Shown here piece by piece: positions 47,996-56,505 of a stretch of 64,000 bases of DNA. The notes beneath the pieces were generated by a model. It did no database searches and was not told the origin of the DNA. It saw only the letters and a list, made by a program, of their open reading frames with translations. Source of the DNA: Actinomadura barringtoniae (GTDB taxonomy: Bacteria > Actinomycetota > Actinomycetes > Streptosporangiales > Streptosporangiaceae); the NCBI RefSeq assembly GCF_017573505.1, contig NZ_JAGEOJ010000014.1, forward strand, positions 62,001 through 126,000, given 5' to 3'. How positions within the stretch are numbered: position 1 is the first letter of the stretch; each line of letters begins with the position of its first letter. The translations under genes and the position numbers were made by a program.

Positions 47996-50724
47996 CGGCC
48001 CACCCGCCGCCAGGTGTCGCGGTCCGCGTCGAACCCGGCGATCAGGATCTCCCGGCCCGAGGCGTCGAGCCGGTACATCTCCGCCCCGTGCGGAAGCCGC
48101 TGGCTGTCCACCTTGAACTCCGGAATCGCCGACCCCTCACCCGGCGCGTACCCCGAACCGGGGAACGGCGCCTTCTCGATCACCCAGCCGCCCGGAATGA
48201 TCCCCATGCTCCACTCATCGATCCCCCCGAACGGCCGCCGGAACAGCGCAGGCTTCAACGCGGGCCACCGGATCACGTAGATCTCGTCATCCCTCGCCGA
48301 GAACGGCGACCCCTCATAGACCAGACCCAACCCCCGCACGAGCAGGGCCGGCGTGCTCAACTCGGCCACATCCTGCAGCCGATGCACATACCCCGCGATC
48401 CGGTCGTACCCGCCGTCCAGGTAGTGCGTCACATGCTCGGGCCGCACCACCTTCTGCATGACGACGAGCGCGGTCCCGTCATAAGGCTCACCCGCAGGAG
48501 AGTCCTGCGCACCCGGATGAGCCCCATCGCGCGCCGCGTTCGCCACTTGCGAGGTCGCCCCACCCGCCCGGTCGTTCGCGCCACTGCCGGAGGGTGTCTC
48601 TCTGCTCGGCCGGGCAGCCGTCTCGTCGAACGCGCTACTGGAGGGCGCACCTGCGGTCGGTGCGGTCCCTGGTTGGTCGTGCGCGCCAGGGCTGGAGGGC
48701 GCGCCCGCGCGTGGGCCGGGGCTCCCTTGGCCGTACACGCCAGGGGTCCTGCCCTCCTGGTCCTGCCCGCCCGCGCCAGAAGGTGCCCCCGCGTGCGGAG
48801 CGGCGCCTGCCTGGTCGTATGCGCCGCTGGAGGGTGTGCCCCTGCTCTGCCTGGCGGCCGTGTCGTCGAACACGCTGGGCCCCGAGGAAGCGCCCGCGCG
48901 CGGGGCGGCGCCTGGTTGCTCGTACGCGCCTGGACTTGAGGGCGCGCCGCTCGGCGTGGCGCCTGGTTGGTCGTTCGCGCCCGTGCCAGGGCCCGTCTGC
49001 GCGGGAGCGCCGGTCTGGTCGTACGGGCTGGGAACGATGGGCGTGCCCATGGGCGGGGTGGAACTCGCTTGGTCGTACGCGCCGGGAGTGGTGCCGCCAT
49101 GGTCCTGGCCGCCCGGGCCGGAAGGAGCGTCCGCGTGCGGAGTCGCGCCCGCTGGGGCGTACGGGCCGGCTGCGGAGGGTGCGCCTCTGCTCGGTGTGGC
49201 GCCAGCCTGGTCGTACGTGCCGGGGCTGGATGGTGCGCCCGCGCGTGAAGCGGCGCCCGGTTGGTCGTACCCGCCGGAGCCGGCGGGCGCGCCCGCATGT
49301 GGGGTGGCGCCCACGCGGCCATGATCGCTCGGGCCGGCAGGCGTGCCCGCGCGCGAAGGTGCGCCTGATTGGTCGTACGCGCTGGGACTGGAAGATGCGC
49401 CCGCGCGTGGGGTGGCGCCCGCCTGGTCGTGCCTGCCCGGGCCGGAGGGCGCGGCTGCGTGTGGTGCGGCGTCTGCTGGGGCGTTCGCACCGGGACGGGA
49501 GGGCGCGCCCGCGCGTGGGGTGGCGCCCGCCGGGTCGTGCGCGCCCGGGCTCGCCGGCACGCCTGCGCGCGGGGTGGCGCCTGCCGGGTCGTATGCGCCA
49601 GGCGGCGAGGACGCGCTCGAACGCGGGGATGCGCCTGCGCGGGGCTTGGTGCGGATGTCGTCGCGGGTGCTCGGCGTGGGGCCGGCGACGCGGACGTCGC
49701 CCTCGCTTGGGACCGGGCGTTGCTGGTCGTGGGTGCTCGGGACGATGGGGGTGCCCGCGGGCGGGGTGGCGTCTGCGGGGGGAGACTGCGCGGCGGCGGG
49801 TGGTCTGGCGGGGGTGTCGTCGCGGGTGGCGACTGGGTCTGGGGCGGTGTCGCTGGGGCCGCCGGTCTGGTCGTAGGTGCCGCGGTCGGGGGTGAAGGGG
49901 TTCGCGGGGGCTTGGGTGCCCGGGACCAGGTGGGCGGCGTCCAGGTAGGCGGCGCTGGGGAGGCCCGGGTTGATGGCCAGCTGCCAGTCGGGATGGGGCC
50001 AGTCGCGGGCCAGCTCGGGGAGGCGGGCCGGGCGGTGGTGGACGGCCTGGCCGCGCAGGGAGTGGTCCATGGCCTCGGGGGAGGTGAACGCCAGGACGAA
50101 CGTTCCGTCGCCGAACTGTGCGGTGGCGTAATGGTGCTGGGCGGTGGGGTTGCCCGGGATGGGGAGGTAGAGCACCACGTCCGCGAGGAGGTCCAGGTAG
50201 GCCTGCTGGTCGCCGCGTTCGCGGGCGGAGGTCAGGGCGGACTCCAGTTCGGCGCCGGTGACCTTTTCGGGTTCGTCCACCACCTCGGGGATGGCCAGGG
50301 GGATGCCCAGGCCGGGGAGCGCGAGGGGGCCGCCCTGGTGGCTTGCCTGGTAGACCAGCTCCAGAGGCGAACGTACGGCGTAGACGTCGCGGAAGGCGGC
50401 GGCCATGCGCAGGGCCATGTTCTCGCAGGCGATGGCCTGTTCGTCCACGGCGCTGCGGTCGGTCATGGAGATGCGGTGCCACCAGTTGCGGCGGTCGCGT
50501 TCGTCCGGCGGGTGCCAGCCGAGCTCGGTGAGGCGCTTCTCCTGGCGGGCCACGAGGGGGTAGGGCAGGAACGCGCTGCCGACGGCCTCGGCGTCCAGGG
50601 AGTTCCGGCTGCGCATGGCCTGGACGTAGGGGATGCCGCCGGGTCCCTGCACGATGAGGAACGACTGCACCGGGAGCCTTGACAGCTCGGCGGTCAGCCG
50701 GTCGGCGAAGTCCTTCCAGTCCAA
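47992..50724 (-). CDS. Large TY-Chap/SseB-like protein with Pro/Ala/Gly repeat region and novel C-terminal domain
   Basis: A 910-aa protein. Residues 1-150 resemble a T3SS-chaperone/YbjN-like (TY-Chap) domain (ADRLTAELSRLPVQSFLIVQGP, YVQAMRSRNSLDAEAVG). Residues about 170-275 resemble the SseB-like domain (DLLADVVLYLPIPGN, FVLAFTSPEAMDHSL, WQLAINPGLPSAAYLDA). Residues 350-745 are some twenty imperfect 16-20-residue repeats such as YDQAGATPRAGAPSSPG. The last 150 residues form a separate domain (QKVVRPEHVTHYLDGGYDR, VHRLQDVAELSTPALLVRGLGLVYEGSPF, HGAEMYRLDASGREILIAGFD) of unknown function. The N-terminal part is paralogous to the next gene upstream. No signal peptide is seen. The C-terminal domain could be an effector; this is unproven. 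Confidence 0.72.
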   Translation of the reverse strand: MDWKDFADRLTAELSRLPVQSFLIVQGPGGIPYVQAMRSRNSLDAEAVGSAFLPYPLVARQEKRLTELGWHPPDERDRRNWWHRISMTDRSAVDEQAIACENMALRMAAAFRDVYAVRSPLELVYQASHQGGPLALPGLGIPLAIPEVVDEPEKVTGAELESALTSARERGDQQAYLDLLADVVLYLPIPGNPTAQHHYATAQFGDGTFVLAFTSPEAMDHSLRGQAVHHRPARLPELARDWPHPDWQLAINPGLPSAAYLDAAHLVPGTQAPANPFTPDRGTYDQTGGPSDTAPDPVATRDDTPARPPAAAQSPPADATPPAGTPIVPSTHDQQRPVPSEGDVRVAGPTPSTRDDIRTKPRAGASPRSSASSPPGAYDPAGATPRAGVPASPGAHDPAGATPRAGAPSRPGANAPADAAPHAAAPSGPGRHDQAGATPRAGASSSPSAYDQSGAPSRAGTPAGPSDHGRVGATPHAGAPAGSGGYDQPGAASRAGAPSSPGTYDQAGATPSRGAPSAAGPYAPAGATPHADAPSGPGGQDHGGTTPGAYDQASSTPPMGTPIVPSPYDQTGAPAQTGPGTGANDQPGATPSGAPSSPGAYEQPGAAPRAGASSGPSVFDDTAARQSRGTPSSGAYDQAGAAPHAGAPSGAGGQDQEGRTPGVYGQGSPGPRAGAPSSPGAHDQPGTAPTAGAPSSSAFDETAARPSRETPSGSGANDRAGGATSQVANAARDGAHPGAQDSPAGEPYDGTALVVMQKVVRPEHVTHYLDGGYDRIAGYVHRLQDVAELSTPALLVRGLGLVYEGSPFSARDDEIYVIRWPALKPALFRRPFGGIDEWSMGIIPGGWVIEKAPFPGSGYAPGEGSAIPEFKVDSQRLPHGAEMYRLDASGREILIAGFDADRDTWRRVGR
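48500..49640. repeat. Coding minisatellite of about 50-60 bp units
   Basis: Imperfect tandem units on the minus strand encode variants of YDQAGATPRAGAPSGPG. Unit borders are marked by recurring TGGTCGTACGCGCC and GGCGCGCCCGCGCG-like sequences on the plus strand. There are roughly twenty copies with codon-level divergence, so this is an old expansion that is still recognisable. Confidence 0.85.
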
Positions 50725-50769
50725 GGGCCCGTCTCTCGCGTGGTGGTTACCCGTGACCGTACCCGTTGG

Positions 50770-51762
50770 TCACTCGCCCCAGGGAGCCGGGATCGCAACG
50801 GGTGTCCAGACGCCGCCGATGGCGTCGTAGACGGCGACCGGGGTCTCCTCGCCCTCGCCGGGCCAGTACCAGAGGCGGGTGCCCTGGGGGGCTCGGATCG
50901 GGATGGGGGCCTTGTCCGGAACGGGGGCGGCCATGACGGGCTGCTGGGGGGCGGGGATCAGGCGGGCCACCGCGGCCTGGTCCAGATGGACCTCGCTGGG
51001 CAGGCCCGCGTTGATGGCCAGCTGCCAGGCGGGGTCCGGCCAGGCCTGCGCCAGGGCGGCGAACGTGGTGCGGCGGTAGAGACCCTGCCCGAGCGACTCG
51101 GGGGAGGTGAAGACCATCACGTACGTGCTGCCGCCGATGGAGGTGGTGGGGAACTTGGCCGAGTCGGGGTCCTCGACGTCCTGCGCGGTCGCGGGCATGA
51201 CCAGGTCGGCGGTGAGCAGCAGCTGGAAGTAGGTGGTGTGGTCGCCGCGCTGCTTGGCGTCGGCCAGGCGGGTCTCCAGGTCGTCAGGCGCCGAACGCCG
51301 CTGGGAGCTGATGCGGGACGGGTCGGCGGTGTCCAGGCCGAAGTCCAGCAGCTCGATCAGGCCGGTGCCGTGCCGGTGGAACGACTCGTACACCAGGTCC
51401 GAGGGGCGCCGCACGCCCTGGACGTCGCGCAGGGCGGTGACCATCACGTCCGCCAGCCGCGAGTGGTCCTCGACCGACGACACGGCGGGCAGCTCGGTCC
51501 ACCAGTTCCGCGGGGAGGGCTCGGCGGGCGGCCGCCAGCCGGACTCGCTCATGACCTCTTCGTCGGCGAGCGTGAGCAGCAGGGGACCGTCCAGGAAGTT
51601 GTTGCTGACGGCCTCGGCGTACAGCCGGTCCGGCTCCCGCATCGCCTGGACGTAGTGGCGGCTCTCATCGCGTTCGCGCACGATGAGGATGGTGTCCCTC
51701 TCAAGACCCGCCAGCTCGCGCCCCAGACGCCGGGCGAACTCGGACCACTCCAACAAGATCAC
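50770..51762 (-). CDS. TY-Chap/SseB-like protein, paralogue of the repeat protein's N-terminus
   Basis: A 330-aa protein. It shares the plan of residues 1-275 of the downstream 910-aa protein: EWSEFARRLGRELAGLERDTILIVRE, YVQAMREPDRLYAEAVSN, RNWWTELP, LVYESFHRHGTGLIELLD, YVMVFTSPESLGQGLYR and WQLAINAGLPSEVHLDQ. It lacks the repeats and C-terminal domain and instead ends in TRLWYWPGEGEETPVAVYDAIGGVWTPV. The two genes lie 46 nt apart on the same strand and arose by duplication. Function unknown; such proteins occur in secretion and conflict-related loci. Confidence 0.75.
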   Translation of the reverse strand: MILLEWSEFARRLGRELAGLERDTILIVRERDESRHYVQAMREPDRLYAEAVSNNFLDGPLLLTLADEEVMSESGWRPPAEPSPRNWWTELPAVSSVEDHSRLADVMVTALRDVQGVRRPSDLVYESFHRHGTGLIELLDFGLDTADPSRISSQRRSAPDDLETRLADAKQRGDHTTYFQLLLTADLVMPATAQDVEDPDSAKFPTTSIGGSTYVMVFTSPESLGQGLYRRTTFAALAQAWPDPAWQLAINAGLPSEVHLDQAAVARLIPAPQQPVMAAPVPDKAPIPIRAPQGTRLWYWPGEGEETPVAVYDAIGGVWTPVAIPAPWGE

Positions 51763-51832
51763 TCCCTACCCCACCGGGTGCTGCCCCCGAGATCGATGAT
51801 TGTCGTCCCGGCCGCCGCTGGCAAACCAGAGT

Positions 51833-53446
51833 TCACTCCGGAGGCGGTTCGTGACGGAGGACACGCAGGGCCTCGCGTAGATCTTCGCCGGTCAGGTCGC
51901 GATCGAGGACGCCGATCAGTTTGTGCAGGATCTCGTGCCGCTCGTACCCCACGTCGAGCAGGGCCTGCGCGGTCTCCCACAGCTGCGGTGGATCACCCTC
52001 CCACAGCCGTACGGTGAGCCGCTCGTGCGAGTCCAGGTGGTCGGGCGGCGCGCCGGGGTGCTCGAACTCCAGCATCACGCGGCGGTCTCCCGTGTCGGAC
52101 GGATCGAGGGTGGCCAGGTCGATCACGCCGTGCCGGCCGGACAGGCGGTGCCTGCCCGACAGGAAGGGCAGGGCGAACGCTCGGCGGGGGAGGGCCTCCA
52201 GGTCTCCGTCGGGCAGCAGCCGGTCGACGAGCTCGCGTTCCAGCCCGAACGCCGACGGGTCGCGGTAGGACTCGGCGAAGGCGTTGGTGGCGCCCCAGAC
52301 CGCGTCGAGGGTGGCGCGGATCCCCTCCTCGGGGAGGCCGGAGATCCGCCCGGCCCAGCGGACCCAGGCCGCCAGAACGTGGGGGACGGCCTCCTGCTCT
52401 GCGGGGGAGAGCAGGACCTTGCGGGGCAGCCAGTCGAGCAGGAACATCTCGCACTTGATCGGGCTGACCCGCAGCGGGCGGCCGTAGTCGTACGCGCAGC
52501 CGTAGTCGATGATCCGGTCGACGCAGCGGCTCGCGGCCGACACGTCCGACAGCTCCTCGGCCTCGTCGGAGGCCAGGAACCGGACGGCGAGCGCGGCGCG
52601 GCGGTCGGCGCTGTAGGACTGTGCCTGCGGCGTGCGGCCGCCGGGCGGCAGCGCGCGGATCCGGGCGCGCACGAACGCGTGGTAGGAGCCGAAGTTCTCG
52701 TTCACCGGCGGCCGGTCGGTCGCGTCGGTGAAGTCCAGCGCGCTCTGCAGCAGCGCCCGCGTGTCGCGCGGGTCGATCTGCTCGAACCGCATCAGCGGGT
52801 TGACCCGGCCCTCGTGGCGGCAGTGGTCCAGCAGCTTGTCGACCTGGGACGACACCCACGCGTCCCGGACCATCCCGGCGGCCGGGTCGGCGGCGGGCTC
52901 GGCGGACGTGCCGACCGGCTCGGCCTTGTTGCGGTCGACCAGCACGACCAGGGCGTGCCGTTCGGTGCCCCCGTAGGTGTAGGTGCAGACGATCGACTCC
53001 TGGTCGCCATAGGCGTCCTTGGAGGTGTAGCACTCCTCGTGCGCGACCATCCCGACCCGGTCGGCCCAGCCGGGGCGGGCGACGCCGCGGTCCATCAGCT
53101 CCAGCGCGGTCTGCTCGGCCTTGGCGGCCTGCCGGGTGGTGCCCAGGTAGCCGATCCCGGTGAGGAGCGCGAGGGCGGCGGGCGTCCCGGCCCGGCCGGC
53201 GTAGTCGATCAAGGCCTCGCCGATGACCTCCTCGACCCCGCCGGTCTCGCTGAGATCGACCCGGTGGCCCCACCAGGACCCGAGGATCTCGCTGACGATC
53301 AGCTCGGCGTCCAGCGGGCTGCGCACGGCCAGGAGCTCCCGGGCATGGCGCAGCATGTCGTCGAAGATCGCGGAGACCTCGTCGGACGGCGGCGGCCGGT
53401 CCCGCGCGGGATCCCCGGAGGGACGGCGGTGGCTGCGGGGACTCAC
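51833..53446 (-). CDS. Uncharacterised 537-aa protein
   Basis: I do not recognise a named family with certainty. The protein is globular, mostly helical, with no membrane segment. Visible parts: an N-terminal helical domain (VSAIFDDMLRHARELLAVRSPLDAELIVSEILGSWWG); a beta-rich section with ECYTSKDAYGDQESIVCTYTYGGTERHALVVLVDRN; and a late helical domain (KCEMFLLDWLPRKVLLSPAEQEAVPHVLAAWVRWAGR). A C-terminal HPGAPPDHLDSHERLTVRLWEGDPPQLW...GYERHEILHKLIGVL part resembles DUF1841-type ends. It lies upstream of the TY-Chap-like genes on the same strand and may share their function. Confidence 0.72.
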   Translation of the reverse strand: MSPRSHRRPSGDPARDRPPPSDEVSAIFDDMLRHARELLAVRSPLDAELIVSEILGSWWGHRVDLSETGGVEEVIGEALIDYAGRAGTPAALALLTGIGYLGTTRQAAKAEQTALELMDRGVARPGWADRVGMVAHEECYTSKDAYGDQESIVCTYTYGGTERHALVVLVDRNKAEPVGTSAEPAADPAAGMVRDAWVSSQVDKLLDHCRHEGRVNPLMRFEQIDPRDTRALLQSALDFTDATDRPPVNENFGSYHAFVRARIRALPPGGRTPQAQSYSADRRAALAVRFLASDEAEELSDVSAASRCVDRIIDYGCAYDYGRPLRVSPIKCEMFLLDWLPRKVLLSPAEQEAVPHVLAAWVRWAGRISGLPEEGIRATLDAVWGATNAFAESYRDPSAFGLERELVDRLLPDGDLEALPRRAFALPFLSGRHRLSGRHGVIDLATLDPSDTGDRRVMLEFEHPGAPPDHLDSHERLTVRLWEGDPPQLWETAQALLDVGYERHEILHKLIGVLDRDLTGEDLREALRVLRHEPPPE

Positions 53447-53561
53447 GTTCCCTAGCTTCTCAGATCTGCTGCCGGACGGTGTCCAGGACTCGGGCCCCGG
53501 GCGTTCGGGCCCGGCTCCCCGAGGCCGTTCCGCGGCTCCGCGGGGCCGGGTCGCAGAGCGT

Positions 53562-53789
53562 TCATCGGTCGGGGGTGGGCGGGATCGACTTGACCATGCC
53601 CACCAGGTGCTCGCGGGCCATCCGCTCCACGCTGTCGGGGCTGGCGACCAGCCCCAGATGGGTCATGCACGCCCGTACGTCGGCGACGCAGCGCTCGACC
53701 GTGTCGGGGGTGAAGACTCCGAACTCCCTGGCGAGACGCTGCGCCAGCAGGTCGCGGGTCTCGCTCCGGTGATCGGCAAGTGCGGGCAT
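53562..53789 (-). CDS. Small three-helix-bundle protein
   Basis: A 75-aa protein starting MPALADHRSETRDLLAQRLAREFG, followed by VERCVADVRACMTHLGL and MAREHLVGMVKS. The pattern of three amphipathic helices resembles the small three-helix-bundle dimerisation domains common in actinobacteria. I start at ATG 53789; the frame continues upstream to 53903 with Arg/Ser-rich sequence unlikely to be translated. No clear partner gene. Confidence 0.6.
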   Translation of the reverse strand: MPALADHRSETRDLLAQRLAREFGVFTPDTVERCVADVRACMTHLGLVASPDSVERMAREHLVGMVKSIPPTPDR

Positions 53790-53950
53790 CTGCGAACCAC
53801 ACCCTCCGCGGCGAGAGTCCCGGCGGGCGGGATCTCCGCCGGGGAGGCGAGACGCGGAACGGGACAGGAGGAGCACCGCCGCGCAACCTCGCCTCGATGT
53901 CACATTCCATATCGAGGGCGGGCGGTGTCAAGGGCCTGGCGGGGTGGTAT

Positions 53951-54661
53951 TCAGACTTCCGCACCTTCGTTCCCGCCGCGTTCACGGGAACGGTCCACAA
54001 CGTCCACCCAGCCCGCGTGGTGGCGCTTCGCCCACGACCTGTTCACCCGGCCCGTGAGCATGCCCGTGAGCGCGCCCGGGTCACGGAACGCGTACCAGAG
54101 GTGCCCAAGTGTCACCACGGCGATCGCCAAGAACAGCCAGTCGTGCACAAAGGTCGCACCGGTCCGCCAGTTGTCCGGCCACGGGCCGGGGAAGGTCAGC
54201 ATCGTTCCGGTCGCGAGCATCACCAGGATGGCGCCGGCGGTGAACGAGGCGTTCAGCTTCTGCCCGGCGTTGAACTTGCCCACCGGGACGATGCCCCGCC
54301 CGTCCATCACGTACCGGCGGTCGCGCCGCTTCAGCCACTCCCGGTCGTGCGGCCCGAAACGGTTCAGCCTCCGCACATCACTGCGGAACGCCCGCGAGAC
54401 GAGCCCGAGGATCACCGGCACCGGCAGCGCGAACCCGCACCACACGTGGATCGTCTTGATCAGCTCGCGCCGCCCGACCGCGGTGGCCAGCGACGGAACG
54501 TACAGCAGCGCCGCCGTGACCAGGCACGTCAGCATCAGCAGCGCCGTCACGTGATGGATCGCCCGCTCCGCCCGCGAGAACCGCGCCAGCCACGCGCGGG
54601 CGGCCGGCCGGTCGGCGTCGGGCCGGTCCGCGGCGGATCGATCGGCGTCAGGTGGGTTCAT
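53951..54661 (-). CDS. Membrane cytochrome b (b561/FdnI-like) subunit
   Basis: A 236-aa membrane protein with four helices. Likely haem ligands are His in RAIHHVTALLMLTCLV, IHVWCGFALPVP, FVHDWLFLAIAVVTLGHLWYAF. A hydrophilic loop with a GKFNAGQK motif, typical of formate dehydrogenase gamma-like cytochromes, lies between helices 2 and 3. It overlaps the molybdoenzyme upstream by 14 nt, so the pair is one unit: the cytochrome passes electrons between that enzyme and the quinone pool. Confidence 0.84.
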   Translation of the reverse strand: MNPPDADRSAADRPDADRPAARAWLARFSRAERAIHHVTALLMLTCLVTAALLYVPSLATAVGRRELIKTIHVWCGFALPVPVILGLVSRAFRSDVRRLNRFGPHDREWLKRRDRRYVMDGRGIVPVGKFNAGQKLNASFTAGAILVMLATGTMLTFPGPWPDNWRTGATFVHDWLFLAIAVVTLGHLWYAFRDPGALTGMLTGRVNRSWAKRHHAGWVDVVDRSRERGGNEGAEV

Positions 54662-55397
54662 CGTCGCGTCCGTTCGATCGGCCGACCCAGGCGTCCACGT
54701 CGTAGCCGCGGCGTTCCCAGTAGCCGGAGCGGACCCGGTCGACCACCTCGATGCCGCCCAGCCACTTGAGCGACTTGTAGCCGTACATGGGGGCGACGTA
54801 GAGCCGGACGGGGCCGCCGTGGTCGTGGGTGACGGGGCCGCCGAGCATCTCGGTGGCGACCAGCACGTCGCGGCGGCGGGCCTGGTCCATGGTCAGCGAC
54901 TCGGTGTAGACGCCGTCGAACGAGGTGAACCGGATCGCCTTGGCGCCCTCGCCCACGCCGACCGCCTCCAGCAGGTCGGGCAGGGCGACCCCTGCCCAGC
55001 CGACGTCGGGGACGCGCCAGCCGGTCACGCACTGGAAATCGCGGGTCATCCGCGTCTGGGGGAGCTTCGCCAGGTCGGCCATGCCGAACGAGCGCGGCTC
55101 GCGCACCATCCCCTTGACGGTGATGCGGAACGTCTGGGGATCGGGTTTCTTCACGCCGCCGGTCACCGAGTAGAAGCGGAAGCCGCCGCCCGCCGCGGGC
55201 AGGACGCCCTCCAGCCCCCGTACGGGAGCCAGCGTGCGGTTCACCTGCCGCTGCACCGAGGCGCCGACCACCACCCCGGCCGCGCCGAGGCCCAGCATCC
55301 CGAGCACGATCCGCCGTCCCACCGGCGGACCGCCCACCTCGGGTTCGTCGTAGTCGTTCACCTCTCCATTCGAGCACCGCGCGACCCGCACCGCCAT
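54648..55397 (-). CDS. Sulfite-oxidase-family molybdopterin oxidoreductase
   Basis: A 249-aa enzyme of the sulfite oxidase/MsrP fold. The Mo ligand is C123 in RDFQCVTGWRVPDVGWAG; other signature parts are GPVTHDHGGPVRLYVAPMYGYKSLKWLGGIEVV. The N-terminus has GRRIVLGMLGLGAAGVVVGA, a twin-arginine-like signal or anchor, so it probably works outside or at the membrane face. With the cytochrome b partner it resembles MsrPQ-type systems that reduce oxidised methionine or other oxyanions; the substrate is not certain. ATG 55397 or GTG 55361 (both fit poorly with ribosome sites) may start the protein. Confidence 0.85.
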   Translation of the reverse strand: MAVRVARCSNGEVNDYDEPEVGGPPVGRRIVLGMLGLGAAGVVVGASVQRQVNRTLAPVRGLEGVLPAAGGGFRFYSVTGGVKKPDPQTFRITVKGMVREPRSFGMADLAKLPQTRMTRDFQCVTGWRVPDVGWAGVALPDLLEAVGVGEGAKAIRFTSFDGVYTESLTMDQARRRDVLVATEMLGGPVTHDHGGPVRLYVAPMYGYKSLKWLGGIEVVDRVRSGYWERRGYDVDAWVGRSNGRDDEPT

Positions 55398-55444
55398 GGC
55401 TCGGCGCCGGACGTAAGAGATACGTCAGATCTAAGCTTGGGGCC

Positions 55445-56026
55445 ATGGCGACCACGGTTCACCTCGCGCAACAGCCCGAAGCGGACGAGCTGCTCGGACG
55501 CAGCCCGCTCGCGGCCCTCGTCGGAATGCTGCTGGACCAGCAGTTCCCGATGGAGCGCGCCTTCGCGGGCCCGTACGTGATCACGCAGCGGGCGGGGTGG
55601 AAGGACCTGGACGCGCACGAGATCGCCGGCTACGACCCCGAGGCGTTCGAGGCCCTGATGGCCGAGCCGCCGGTCGTGCACCGCTACCCGCGGTCGATGG
55701 GCAAGCGGGTGCAGCAGCTGTGCCAGTACCTGGTGGAGCACTACGACGGCGACGCCGAGGCGATCTGGCGGGACGTCGAGGACGGGCATGAACTGTTCAA
55801 GCGGCTCAATGCTCTGCCCGGCTACGGGAAGCAGAAGGCGCAGATCTTCACCGCGCTGCTCGGCAAGCAGTACGGCGTGACGCCCGAGGGCTGGCGGGAC
55901 GCCGCCGGGGCGTACGGCGAGGAGGGATCGCGACGGTCCGTGGCCGACATCACCGGCCCCGACTCGCTGGCCGAGGTCCGCGCGTTCAAGCAGGAAATGA
56001 AGAAGGCCGCCAAAGCGAAGGGCTGA
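55445..56026 (+). CDS. HhH-GPD DNA glycosylase-like protein
   Basis: A 193-aa protein of the HhH-GPD base-excision group. The early segment LAALVGMLLDQQFPMERAFAGP matches the N-terminal helices of 3-methyladenine glycosylases (L-x-x-x-I-L-x-Q-Q). The helix-hairpin-helix is FKRLNALPGYGKQKAQIFTALLGKQYG. The C-terminal part is Lys-rich. A catalytic Asp is not obvious, so it is a divergent member. Start ATG 55445; divergent from the molybdoenzyme. Confidence 0.82.
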   Translation: MATTVHLAQQPEADELLGRSPLAALVGMLLDQQFPMERAFAGPYVITQRAGWKDLDAHEIAGYDPEAFEALMAEPPVVHRYPRSMGKRVQQLCQYLVEHYDGDAEAIWRDVEDGHELFKRLNALPGYGKQKAQIFTALLGKQYGVTPEGWRDAAGAYGEEGSRRSVADITGPDSLAEVRAFKQEMKKAAKAKG

Positions 56027-56505
56027 GCCAAGCCCGAAGCGGCCGATCGGTGAGGCCGGATTAAGTGCATGTCCGCGGTACGGGTGCGCACAAAGCCGCG
56101 CATGTGCGGATGCACGTGCGGAAATGGCACTTTACCTTCTTTTTGCTTGGAGATCCGGGCCAGGTCACGCACGATTTGGCATGTCCGGAACCCGCCAGGT
56201 CCCGAGACTTGGCAGCCTTGAGGGGCCTCTCCGTCGTAACATCTCGTCCTTGTCGTCCGTTCGAACGACTCCGGAACCCGCGGGGGCGTTCGTCTGGGCG
56301 GCGTCCGAATTCCGACGTCGTTCTTGGGGGTCGTGTGGCAAGGATGCCGAACAGGGCTTCCGTCGGCGCCGAACGATCGGGATGATGAGAACCTGACTCC
56401 GACCGGTGTTGTGATGGAGGCGGGAGCGCTAGCCTGCTCCCATTCACTCATAGTGATGAAGACTTGCCTCGCGGTACGGGACCCCCTGGGGCGGAGGTGG
56501 TGTCC
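56027..56505. other. Gene-free 479-bp region upstream of the PP2C phosphatase
   Basis: No credible gene is seen on either strand; codon bias is absent and the open frames have random composition. Base composition is lower in GC than the surroundings around 56125-56160 (TTTACCTTCTTTTTGCTTGG). Near-repeated motifs GCATGTCCGC, GCGCATGTGCGG and TGCACGTGCGG occur in 56067-56125, and AAGTGC/GCACTT (56063-56068, 56127-56132) can pair around them. It probably holds the promoter of the downstream gene and may contain a structured RNA. Confidence 0.5.

Noticed and set aside
47992..48495. C-terminal domain of the repeat protein as a TNT-type NAD glycohydrolase toxin
   Set aside because: The expected TNT motifs are not visible; naming a toxin class would be invention.
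56065..56385. A 106-residue plus-strand open frame in the gene-free region
   Set aside because: Random composition, no ribosome site, no codon bias.
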